Shown piece by piece: positions 1 through 9,786 of a stretch of DNA of 64,000 nucleotides. The stretch lies in the NCBI GenBank assembly GCA_032718565.1, contig JAVGVS010000018.1, positions 1,904,254 to 1,968,253 on the forward strand. The letters are read 5' to 3'. A program made the position numbers and the translations under genes. Positions within the stretch are counted from its first letter, which is position 1; every line of letters begins with the position of its first letter. This stretch comes from Distichodus sexfasciatus (lineage: Eukaryota > Chordata > Actinopteri > Characiformes > Distichodontidae). Under the pieces are notes generated by a model. The model did no database searches. It was not told the origin of the DNA and worked only from the letters and a program-made list of their open reading frames with translations.

Positions 1-750
1 TGGGCACGCAGCAGGCCTTTGGAATATTACTGTTCACCGAGTTGACCAGTGTTTGTACAATAGCATGGTTAGTGGAGTTTAGATGGTCTGCCAGTGGGAA
101 CGGACATTCCCCGTGGCAGTAGTAGGCCTGGTAGCCGGGTGGAGCCACTATCCAGTCATTCCAGCCCACGTCACTGAAGTCCACATAGAGCGCATGTCGC
201 CGGCAGTGTCGGTTGCGCTTGCGGCCTCGCTGCTTGGGGCTGCGTTTGGTCCTGCGTGTCAGTGGGTGGCCTTTGCCGTCATGGCCAAAAGTGACCAGCA
301 AAGGACGTAGCTGATCCCAGTCTTCGTCAGGGTCCTGATGCAGAGAGCGACTGATCCTCACATGCTTGCCCTGGTGCCGAGGGGTCCGGTTGAGGTGGAG
401 CACCTCTAGGGCTAGGCCGTGATTGGGCAGTCTGTCACGAGTCCACCGCAGCACGGCAGGGCTCACATCGAAGCTTTCCCAGCCAGTCGTGTTGTGGCGC
501 ACCAGTCGAGTGTCCAGCAGCCGTGTGATGAGCTGGCCGGGCCGTGGCGGCTTCAGCACCTCATACACATTTATCCGGTGGAGCCCCTCGTCTCCGGCCT
601 CCGAAACGGCCTCCTCAATACTCTGCCGATACAGGCGCAGTTCAGCCGTGGAGAGCAGCTCATCCTCTGGGATACTGCTGAGGTCGAAGTGGAATCGAAG
701 AGGAGTTTCTGTGGCGTATAGCCCCTCTGAAGGCAACTGCTCCAGGTGCT
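1..750 (-). other. bmp4: bmp4 last coding exon (prodomain and mature ligand, truncated by window)
   Basis: Read on the minus strand, the exon opens after a CACATAG acceptor (AG at 752-751) with AGCACCTGGAGCAG, encoding EHLEQLPSEG, and stays open to base 1. It carries residues 117-366. Both proprotein-convertase sites and the first five knot cysteines are encoded here. The exon is more GC-rich than its surroundings, typical for bmp2/4 last exons. It ends inside the CCVP motif, so stop codon, 3'UTR and polyadenylation signal are outside the window. Confidence 0.97.
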
Positions 751-2455
751 CTATGTGAGACCAGACAGGAGACACATTAGTGCTTCAGAACACTGTCACA
801 ATCTCCTCTTTCTCTCATTAGCAGCCTTAAGTGACCACAATAATTTTAACTCTTCAACTAATTCATCGGAATCTCTAGTTATTGCTGCCTTTGCAGCTGA
901 ACAAACTTGGGAGATGCCAAAACAACTACCGGCTATAAAACACTTTTGAATGTTTAAAGCACTTTTTACAACAGAAATTATCTGGATCCACAAATTTTGT
1001 TTGAGCAATTGTCCCATGATCCCAATTCTTAAGTGATTACATTCACTTAAAATGTGCACGTGTCACAAAAACCGAAACTGCCCCACAATGCTGTTCTTGC
1101 CTGCCTATGTTGAGATGTGCATTACTGAAACACGACCGATCACCCTGCCGCAGTGCAAACAAAGTGGAGGGTAACTGTTCCCTTCTCAGTCTGCAGATTT
1201 CTGGCAAGATCACCATTGTTGGAAAACGAATGTTTTGTCTGCCATGTTCCTGCTCAATTTGGCCTGTTATTTCACACCCAGGACCTAATCTCACCCAGGT
1301 GGTTCTCGTTATTGAAACAGTCTGTGTTTCTGATTAGATCTGCAGCTGGTTAAGTAGGCATATTAATCATTTGCATCAAGAATAATTATTAGCCTTTCAC
1401 TGAGACAGTGTTTGGTGGAAAAGAAACTGTTTGAATATACAAAGGAATTTATAGTAACTGAAACTATTTTTCATGATCAGTTTTGCTGTTCATTATTGCT
1501 TCTTTAGTGCATGATACATTACTGGTCATGAATAAAAGTTTTTAATGACTGCAATCTTAACATCTTAACATGCTTTGACATGAAGGTCTGTTGATTTTTA
1601 TCATGAACATAGTTTGCTTTTCACTTTACACTCTATGTCAGGCTTGTCACTTTAAAACCAGCTCCTCCCATCTCAAAGGCAGACATGTACTCCAGTCTCT
1701 CCTATATTACTTTGCCCTGCACTTCTCTCCATATCTCTGTGGTGTTATTTCAGACAAAATTCATCCAACAAAATAAATAAAAGACAAAATGACAGGAATG
1801 CTTCGTTTGCTGTGCTGCTGTCTTTCTATCACCTTGGCACAGCAGGATGTTTTTCCAAAGCTCCTGGGCACTCTGTCTGCCTAAGTGCCCACACTGTTGG
1901 CAGCAGTACTTTATTTAGAACTCTGCAGAGTAGCATTAAAGATAATTGCATGTTAAGGAAGGTCCCTCAAAAAGATCTACATAGCTGGAGACAGAAGCAC
2001 ACTGCTGCTCTGCTCTTATAAGTGCAGGGTTTGGGTGGCGTTCGAAGCATCTGCAATAATATATTCACATTTAAGAAATCAAACTAAGAAAAAAAATTGG
2101 TCTTACCTTCATGATGGAATGCTCTTACAGTGTTGGCTCGACTCGTCGACCTCTCCGGATATTCAAAGGTGACGTCATGAGCTCCGGCCTCCTCCACCTC
2201 TCCTGACTGTAGCCGGTAGAGGTCCAGCAGATACTGGGGCACCACGGCTGAGCGGCTGGGCCTGGGTCGCCTCTGCAACCCAAACATGTGCAGCAACGTG
2301 GCCTCAAAGTCCCGCAGCAGTTCATGACTTTGACCCGGGTGATGACCCGACACTTTCTTCTTCCCTTCCTCGGGTATTAAACTAGCATGGCTGCTCTCTC
2401 CCAGTACGACTTGGCATAATAAAATGACCATCAGCATTCGATTACCAGGAATCAT
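1..2455 (-). CDS. bmp4: Bone morphogenetic protein 4 precursor, partial (C-terminal end beyond window)
   Basis: Secreted TGF-beta superfamily ligand that dimerises, binds BMP type I/II receptors and drives SMAD1/5 signalling in dorsoventral patterning, heart, fin and skeleton. Coding join on the minus strand: 2455-2107 and 750-1, 366 codons plus one base. Residues 1-24 form a signal peptide (MIPGNRMLMV start). Residues 25-286 are the prodomain, with N-glycosylation sequons HNTT and LNRT. An upstream minimal furin site RISR lies at 248-251 and the main RRTKR site ends at R286. The mature ligand begins at S287, with a basic heparin-binding stretch (KQRGRKRNRH), cysteines at 299, 328, 332, 363 and 364, and a sequon at N341. 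Two cysteines and about 35 residues lie left of base 1. The prodomain start (SLIPEEGKKK) and the DFSDVGWNDW motif distinguish it from bmp2. The split falls in a GAG codon (G|AG). The intron is GT-AG. The gene is divergent from otof. Confidence 0.97.
751..2106 (-). other. bmp4: bmp4 intron between the two coding exons
   Basis: A 1,356-bp GT-AG intron. I see no further exon in it; short ORFs on either strand lack recognisable protein sequence. The 1,360-2,000 part is AT-rich and unremarkable. Intronic enhancers cannot be excluded by eye. Confidence 0.85.
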
Positions 2456-2462
2456 GATGTCT
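2107..2462 (-). other. bmp4: bmp4 first coding exon
   Basis: Minus-strand exon with acceptor CCAACAG|AGACATC (AG at 2464-2463) only seven bases before the ATG at 2455-2453, and donor GAAG|gtaaga at 2107/2106. It encodes residues 1-116: signal peptide and the N-terminal prodomain with FEATLL, RPRPSRSAVVPQYLLDLYRLQ and RSTSRANTVRAFHHE. An acceptor just upstream of the start codon is also the arrangement in mammalian BMP4. The reading frame happens to stay open for 67 codons upstream of the ATG, but that stretch is intron in this model and contains the (CT)n run. Confidence 0.93.
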
Positions 2463-2557
2463 CTGTTGGAAAATTGATGACAAGACGACAAGGCAATAGG
2501 GGGGAGGGAGTGGAGGAGCAGAAAGTAGAAAAGGGAAAGACAGAAAGAGGGAGGAGA

Positions 2558-2590
<33 letters not shown>

Positions 2591-3190
2591 AGCAGTGCAT
2601 TTCAAGAGATGTTTTAACTCCCCACAACACCACCCCCAACAACTCCACAGTCCCAAAGCAGCATTATAGTTCCCAACAAAAACATTTATAATGGGTAATA
2701 ATTGCTCTGTCTGGCTTGTTTAAAGGCGGATGATCAGATAGCCCCTATCCTTTTTATCTAAAACAACATCCTCAACGAATAAACAGACAGAAAAAAGAAC
2801 AGTTCTTCAATGGAATCTGCAGAGCCATACGTAGCTCTGCCTCTCTGCCAGCAAGATGATTAGACAAATAAGACAGGAGCAGCCTCAGGGTCAGACCACA
2901 CTCTAACTCGATAAGGAGCAGGATCCCTACAAGCCTGACCCAACTGAGTCTGAACAAAAGAGCGCGTGCCACACATTTCACCAAACGTTCAGAGCAAAAG
3001 TCAAAATGATCCCTTTCTTCACCAGTGTTGTTCAAGAATCACTGAGGCTTTTAATTTACACCTAGAAATCTTATATCCAAGTGAATCCTAGGAAAACAGT
3101 CCGAAAAAGCAGCAAGCCCGTCACATGGCACGAATTGGATAGGCGTGGTCCACTTACCGACAGAAAATAAAGCATGGGAAAACAGTCCAT
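2442..3190 (-). other. Overlapping upstream ORF of bmp4 (17 codons, spliced)
   Basis: If exon 3280-3158 is spliced to 2462, an ATG at 3190-3188 reads 17 codons (starting MDCFPMLYFL) and stops at TAA 2444-2442, overlapping the bmp4 ATG in another frame by 14 nt. If the acceptor shifts two bases, the uORF instead ends at TGA overlapping the ATG. Such an arrangement would be expected to lower bmp4 translation. It depends on the predicted exon. Confidence 0.45.
2463..3157 (-). other. bmp4 5'UTR intron with a (GA)n tract
   Basis: A GT-AG intron of 695 bp under the predicted model. It contains a GA microsatellite at 2562-2588. I see no other gene; a small open frame on the minus strand (3035-2772) has no recognisable protein. 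Confidence 0.5.
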
Positions 3191-3280
3191 GATTGTTGGA
3201 AGCCGACCCAGGACGAGTTCCGTGAGGAAATGTTACGTGGTGCTGGGAGGCTGCTTGAGGACTTTGAGGAGAGTCTTGTC
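3158..3280 (-). other. bmp4: bmp4 non-coding 5'UTR exon (predicted)
   Basis: On the minus strand an AT-rich tract with TTTTTCAG (AG at 3282-3281) is followed by 123 bases and then CTGTCG|gtaagt (donor at 3157). Both sites are strong and correctly oriented, 695 bp upstream of the coding exon acceptor. No conserved protein sequence is present, so it is best read as a leader exon. It contains an ATG at 3190-3188 that opens a short uORF running through the splice into the bmp4 start region. Confidence rests on splice-site strength and position only. Confidence 0.6.
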
Positions 3281-6200
3281 CTGAAAAATAAAAATAGAAT
3301 GTCAGTCAAAAAAAAAAACTAACTCTGAACATCAGTCAAGAATATGTCTTCCAATAAACCATTACAGGAACAGTTCCATGATCATGGAAAAGACAGGTGA
3401 TCCCTTCTGTTAATCCAGGACACCAGAGCTATCTGTGCTCATTTGAAATGCTATTAGATAGCGCATGACAGTTCTAGGATGATAGGAGAGTCTAATTAGC
3501 ATGAAAAAGACATACGTTTGTCAACAAAGAGATCCCAGAACTGCCTCTTTTAACGGCTCCTGAAAGCAGTCCAGTAAGCATCGGTTTAATCCCTCCCCAA
3601 AAGGTCACACAAACCGGCCAGGGAGGTGGAGTCCATTCAAATTTAATGAAATATTCCCAATAACAGTGTAGTAAATATTATGTTTAACCTCATGGCCACG
3701 AAGTTGGACACAATTGCAAACACCCAACCTTGCAATTGGGGAGAAAAAACAAAGAGATGGTACAGTGGTTGCAAAGTGACCCCACGGCTCAGTGACAATT
3801 TCACTGACAACAACTGAGTGGACTATATTACAAGGTACTTGTATGATCAGTCTGTGTAGAGTATACAATGAGGAAATGCACTAATAAAATGATGACTGAG
3901 GGTCAAACTGAGCCTCAGCAAGCAACGCCAACACCAAGGCGACGGCCGATTTCGATGGGTGAGAGCAGTAATGTGTGCATTTTGTCATCTTTTGGATATG
4001 GTTCCACTGGAGCAAGCCCAACCATTACAACAGAAATGATGCATATTTACAAGAACGCTGTGCGAGCAATTGTGAGTGTGTATCTGAATATGTGTCTGTT
4101 AGAGTATTTTATTGCTCCATTTGGTCATTCTTCAGGCAATCAAGGAATTATTCTGGCACCAGATCATGGTGGTGACCCTCGTCTGACCCGGTATGCATGG
4201 TGGTTATAGTGTGTGTGAGGTTTTGGAGTCGATAGAATCAACAGAACAGCAATGTGTGACAGAGAGTTTGTGGCTGTGGGGTCATGCAGGTTTATTAGAC
4301 TCATGCATACTGTATATTGTATAATAGCTATATTCAAATTCAAACAAAAATAGCAAATGTATTCTATGAGGTAATGTTTGATGTCCCATTTTATCTGCAC
4401 AACAGCTGTAAAGATTAATATGACTTAAACACTATAAGTCTCATGCCAGCAAACAGCAAATCAGTCAGATAGCACATATGCAGGGTAAGTTCAGACCACC
4501 AACTCTTATTTAAAACCCAAACGTCCAAAATATTTACAGGATCTTTTCTCGTTTTTTGTTGATGTGCTTGAGTATGAAGAAGTGCAGTGTGAGCTCTTTT
4601 GCAATGAGTGAGGCTTATGGTGCAATTTGGCCTGGCCTGCTCGCTTCCTCTGGTTTGGCAGAGTCCTGTGGGCCTCACGGCGCTTGACTTCACTCTCCCT
4701 AACCCGAGTTAATGAGAGCAGGCCATGCACATGGCCCTTTAGATGTGTTTTCTGAGGAATTTGACAGGGAATTGGGAGGGGGAACAGGTTACCGCAGGAA
4801 CGGACAATGGTGCAGACCCAGTTTTAGCATTTTATCTCTGTCACGCTTCATTCAGATCTCACCAGCACGCTCCTTAGAACTTGCCGCTCCTGATCCGAGA
4901 AAGACACATTTCCCTATCCCCTGCATTTAGGGTTTTGCAGATCTCTGGGTTGTATAATGCGTAACAGGCCCCAAATTTAGGTCAAACCAAGGTTTATATC
5001 CCAGAAACCTATCTATTAATGACAAGAGCAATCAGGGAACGGCAAATTAAAGTGACTCTCACTCCGTATATGTTGAGTATGACCATATAACTTGTCATTC
5101 TATTTACCTTTATGCCTCTTTAAATGATGTAACACTTAACTTTTTTACTTAATGTACCTGCTATTTAGATGGACAAGTACAAAACCTCATGGTATCCGTT
5201 TTCTTACAAAACATAACATTTGCACGTAGTTCTTGCAAATTCACACATTCACAGGCAAAATCTTTTCATTTACACTTTATCAAAACAGAAGTCTTCCAGG
5301 AACCTGTGCACTGTTGGTTATTTAAGTCAATAAGACTTAGTAAGTATTTAATCGCTTCCATATTGTTACACTGCACTATTATAGGCTTCTTAAAATACAA
5401 GAAGCAAAAATACACTAAACAAAACAACTAGGTTTGGCAATGTCATGCTGCCTGGACTTGATTTATTACTGAGACGCAGTTCCCCGCAGTTTTGCTCTGA
5501 TATGTGTAACCGCTTGTGATCCGACTCTAAAAGCCGCCTTTTCCCTGCTTTAGTCGCTTCAGGCTCCGGCTCCGCGGCTTCGGCTAAACTTAGCGTTGAG
5601 GCCAGAGCAGGAAAAAGCAGAAAACTTCAACGTGACTATCTGCTAACGAAGGCTAGAATTAAGAATCTGTCCTAAAACATAACAAGACCTATATAAAGCA
5701 CATAAAAAGATGTGGTGTACAACTTATCAGGAAACAGAGATAATATTAAAATACTGAGTAAAGTGAAATACTGAAATCTGTGTGACAATATGTTGGTGTA
5801 TATATACTTAACAAAATACAGCAAAAAATAATATCCAACAGATTTCACTATTTCCGAATAATTCTTAAACTATTTAGTTTAGAGAAATGCTATAAAACGA
5901 CCATATATAAAAAACAATCAACACATTGAACAGTCGTGTTTGTTTTATAGTTTCGAGCGCGAGGCGCTTAAACTGCGCATGGGCGCTACCTGTAGCTGCA
6001 CGCGCACAGCAGGTAAGCGCGCAGGTGTGTTTGGACCCCATGGAAGGACATTTGGACACTGTCCAAACCTGCAGAAACACTCTGACCCACATCTTAATCT
6101 CAACCGCGAACATCGCTTGAACGTAAATACTTAAACCTATTTAAATACGTCAAAAAAAGAGCTCGGAAAGGCGGGCGCTTAACGTGCGCCGCGTAACAAA

Positions 6201-6612
6201 AACGGCAATAAAAGAGCAGCGTCAAATCTGTTCCATTTCATTATTAATAACGACCAAATGTAACTGAATTATGTTTGCTGTCATGTTGATACTTTATGTT
6301 GACAAAGATTTCATACTTGTATATAATTGTACATTTATATCTAGTTAAGAGTTTGTTTATTTATATATGTACATTCTATCTGCATTTCGTGAAGTGTAAA
6401 ACTGGAGCCATGCCCGCTCATCTCAGTTTATAAGTGTAATATAGCTGTTTATTTTGACTTTAAATACCATGGAATACAGATGTAAGACATGAAAACAAAG
6501 CAAGCCCTGATCCGAAACAGATCGAACATTCTATTCTGGGGATAAAGAAAGACAGTTATGTAGTAAATGTCAGCTCATAAATGCGCGTAAAAGGAGAGGA
6601 GAGAGCGCTTAC
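3281..6612 (-). other. Large predicted bmp4 5' intron
   Basis: About 3.3 kb between the two leader exons. It includes CpG-containing GC-richer patches around 5480-5640, 5945-6020 and 6160-6210, which could be alternative promoters or enhancers, in otherwise AT-rich sequence. Small ORFs (for example 3868-4209 plus, 4415-4730 minus) have no recognisable protein sequence and are treated as chance. Confidence 0.4.
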
Positions 6613-6910
6613 CATCGGTAAAGGTACAAACATTATCCGCCAAACGACGCGAATACGACGAAGGTGTTTAGTGGAGATTCAACTCAACGCGACAGAAGTC
6701 CAAGTCCGGAGTGCATAAACCGGGGTTCGAGGGCAAAAGCAAATACGCAATGCTTGAAATCTTTGGGTCATAAGTTCCCAAACGTCCCTCTAAATCTACA
6801 GAGTTGAGTCCATGACCCTTGACGCAAAGGAGGAAAGAGAGAAACGGCCTCGGCTCCTATCTCCAAGAGTTGAGGAGTGCGGAAGACAGCACGGGTAGAA
6901 ACTCAAGCGT
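6613..6910 (-). other. bmp4: Probable bmp4 first (leader) exon
   Basis: A minus-strand donor CCGATG|gtaagc occurs at 6613/6612. The 200-300 bases upstream (rightward) are CpG-richer than the neighbourhood and have no conserved reading frame, as expected for a developmental-gene leader exon. The 5' end at about 6910 is a guess from a TATA-like box. The donor is the best evidence; the exact start is unknown. Confidence 0.4.
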
Positions 6911-6936
6911 CTAAACGCGGATCTGATGCTGCCTGC

Positions 6937-6946
6937 ACTTTTTATG
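6937..6946 (-). promoter_or_regulatory. TATA-like box of the putative bmp4 promoter
   Basis: The minus strand reads CATAAAAAGT here, about 30 bp upstream of the inferred start of the leader exon. The surrounding 6850-7060 segment has a long C-rich run on the plus strand (CCTCCCC motifs, SP/KLF-type sites). Only suggestive; 5' end mapping is absent. Confidence 0.25.
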
Positions 6947-7229
6947 TGTCCGCCCAATTTAGTCGCTCTTGCCTCCTCCCCTGCCCCCAGCCCACTGCTC
7001 CCTCTCCAACACCTCAGATAAACCACCTCCCCTCCCGCTCCCCTGAGAGCAGAAACAGAAAAATCAGAGCGTTATATTTGTACAACTGTTACATGCCCCC
7101 TTTTTTCTCTCTGAAAGAACAGACTGTGGAACATGTCATATTTTGTAATATATGACTGGTGCACCAGCTCCCCTTGGCCGCCACATGTATCCTATTAAAA
7201 TGCCTTCAGTGTTTTCGTCATACAGGTTG

Positions 7230-7256
7230 AACACACACACACACACACACACACAC

Positions 7257-7291
<35 letters not shown>
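7230..7291. repeat. Compound (CA)n(GA)n microsatellite
   Basis: (AC) run from 7230 to 7256 followed after a short break by (GA) from 7263 to 7291. Confidence 0.97.
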
Positions 7292-7294
<3 letters not shown>

Positions 7295-8240
7295 ATTCCA
7301 AATAATCTAGGAATGATATCACTTGTTACAGACTTTTATCCAGGTTCAAACGAGTGATTAACCTAATTTATTGGCACTTATAATGTGACATGCCTGATTA
7401 CTTGATGCATTTCAAGCCAATCTTGACTAACAAATGGCTTATGACTCTTAACAAGACAAAATGCAAATTTCTTTCATGTTTATTCTCTCCATCAATTAAC
7501 TATGTCAAAGTGAATGGACCATTGTCACAAATGAAAGGCATTAGGCAAAAAAAAACATTTGGAATGAATTGTAATACATTAAATCTGCTCTGGATCAGTC
7601 TAGTTCCCTGACCGGGGTCACAGTCTGAGAAAGACACACACTCAGTCGCATGCATGCAAGCACACACACAGACAGAGACTATCTGAATAAAAGTGCACAG
7701 TTTACCAGCAAACACTCAATGCAAATGAATGAGACCGTCCGCACAGCCCAGTGTATACTAGCTCATTTACATGTCCATCGATATACATGAACAACCCCTC
7801 AAGGCTGATCATGTTGTGGACAAAAGGCCTGTGAAACAATTTGACCCTGAAATAAATGTTTTAGAGATAAGCTTTCACAGTCTGCTGAAAGTGGTAAAGT
7901 GCCACCACCAACTCTTGCCTTCTATGGAAAGTCATGTGTGCAATTAAGCAGTGCTTTTGGTGATCTTATTGTCTCGTGACCTTTCCGGCAGAAAGGGAGA
8001 TGAGTGAATGTGTTTTATCTCCACAATCGCAGAGATTCTCCATTTGCCCTCATTCTTCCCATTAAAGGTGGTACGTGTGAATGATCACTCACAAACACAC
8101 AGTAATTAGCATACTGCTTACTTGTCTGCTTCAGGTGCTTTGGTAACAGAAGTTCAGAAAGTAACACTTGTCTTTAATGCATCAGCACCCCCTCTGAACA
8201 CTGAGGAAATAAAGAGGGCTCACACATCATGGTGGTGTGT

Positions 8241-8242
<2 letters not shown>

Positions 8243-8277
<35 letters not shown>
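8243..8277. repeat. (TG)n microsatellite
   Basis: Near-pure TG dinucleotide run of about 35 bp, preceded by an imperfect GGTGTG stretch. Confidence 0.97.
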
Positions 8278-8278
<1 letters not shown>

Positions 8279-9705
8279 TGGATGAACTAATGCTTGTGTA
8301 TGTAAGTATTTGTATAACTGTGTGTGACAGAGAGATCATAGGCAGGTTTCCAGGTGTTTGTGAGAACCTAATTGCCAGTAGGAAAGATAAGCAAACCTGA
8401 GATTTGTCAGATTTTTACAGCTTTGTGATCACATTTTGTTTGTGAGGAGCAGTCCTCATAAGGCAAAAAAGATTGGACAGTTCCTTCACTTATTTGAAAA
8501 AGTAAGAATCAGCAGACTGGTTTTGGTTACGGGGGTTATGTTTGGCTGTTGTATAATTTAGATTTAGAAACTATTGGAGGCAATAAAAGTTGCACTACAA
8601 AGGCATCACGATGTGGCTCTGTGTCTGTGTGTTTGTGTGCACGTGGCGGGGGGGTGGGGGTGGACTAGCATTATGGCCCTGTTATAACATTTGTGATGTA
8701 AATGTGAGCAAGTACCTGCTCGTTCAGTGTTATATGTACATTTGTCAGCGAATAAGCGGGCTATATACTACTCACACTAACCATTCATGACAATCCTTCA
8801 TATATTAGACTTCTTGTGTTTAACATATAGATATCTCTCAGAGTCAATGACCTACAGGGTAACGTGGTGTGTAATGACAGGGAGCAGGCTTCTGATGACC
8901 CCTCCACATGTCTGACGGGTCTCCCAGCAGCTGTGCGCTCACCCAGTCCAAGCACAGGGGGCATTGCACTCATGACTCCCTGTCTGCACACTTGCACTGG
9001 GCTAAGAGCCCAGCTGGACACTAGTGGCTAATTTTGATCTGAAAGTGGCTTCCTGTATTAAGAGGTTTGCTTATCGTTGGTGGACTGCAGGCATCATATC
9101 TGGATTTACTCCTTTACTTGTTGACATGTTAGTGGCGAGGCCATGCTATTAGACAGAGCTCCTGGTGTCCATTAGGCTTTGAACATGTTTCTAAAATTCA
9201 TGCATGTATATATTTTTCTGTATGAAGTTTAATATTAGCATATGCACAAATGCAATTATATACACCATATGTGCCATAGTCAATGGTAAGTACTGAGCCA
9301 TTCCTAATTTCTAATTATTTTGCTAGGAAAGTGAAATAATAGGTGTAGTGATCTATTGCTGCATTTGTAAACAATACATGACAATAATATTCCTCAAAGC
9401 TACATTCAATCACAAGAAAGTGTCTTTGTAAGTAAAATATGAAGAAATTATAAAGAAGAAAATATCTACTTTGTATCTACACCCATTTCTCATTCAGTTA
9501 TGAAAACTTTAGGTGCTTTTATCTTTTGCTATGATCAGTTTGCCAGTTTTCTAACCACAACACCAAGTGAACCTGGTATTATTTGGATAGTGGGTCAATC
9601 AGATCACGCAGTGACACTGGCATGGAATTGGGTGTTGTGCTGATATGAGACCATAAACACAAAAGCATCTGCAGTTTTTATATGTACAGAAGGTCTGCAA
9701 AAAGT

Positions 9706-9718
9706 TTATATATATATA

Positions 9719-9782
<64 letters not shown>

Positions 9783-9786
9783 TATA
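9706..9786. repeat. (TA)n microsatellite with palindromic interruptions
   Basis: About 80 bp of alternating TA. The run is interrupted by a doubled T on the left (TATATTATAT) and a doubled A on the right (ATATAATATA), so the whole tract is close to a perfect inverted repeat. Confidence 0.97.

Larger units (their letters stand above)
6947..9705. other. Intergenic, proximal upstream of bmp4
   Basis: Apart from the microsatellites at 7230-7291 and 8243-8277 I see no gene. Open frames on both strands are short and without recognisable domains. A C/G-rich unique patch at 8870-9020 is unexplained. Confidence 0.7.

Noticed and set aside
2456..2656. N-terminal extension of bmp4 by 67 in-frame codons upstream of the MIPGNRM start
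   Set aside because: The signal peptide would become internal, the extension encodes a (CT)n-derived Leu/Ser run, and an acceptor lies directly before the conserved start.
3868..4209. 113-codon ORF inside the predicted bmp4 5' intron
   Set aside because: No recognisable protein and opposite strand to the host gene; flanks look like ordinary intronic DNA.
8243..8277. CRISPR-like or other spaced repeat array
   Set aside because: Simple dinucleotide microsatellite without spacers, in an animal genome.
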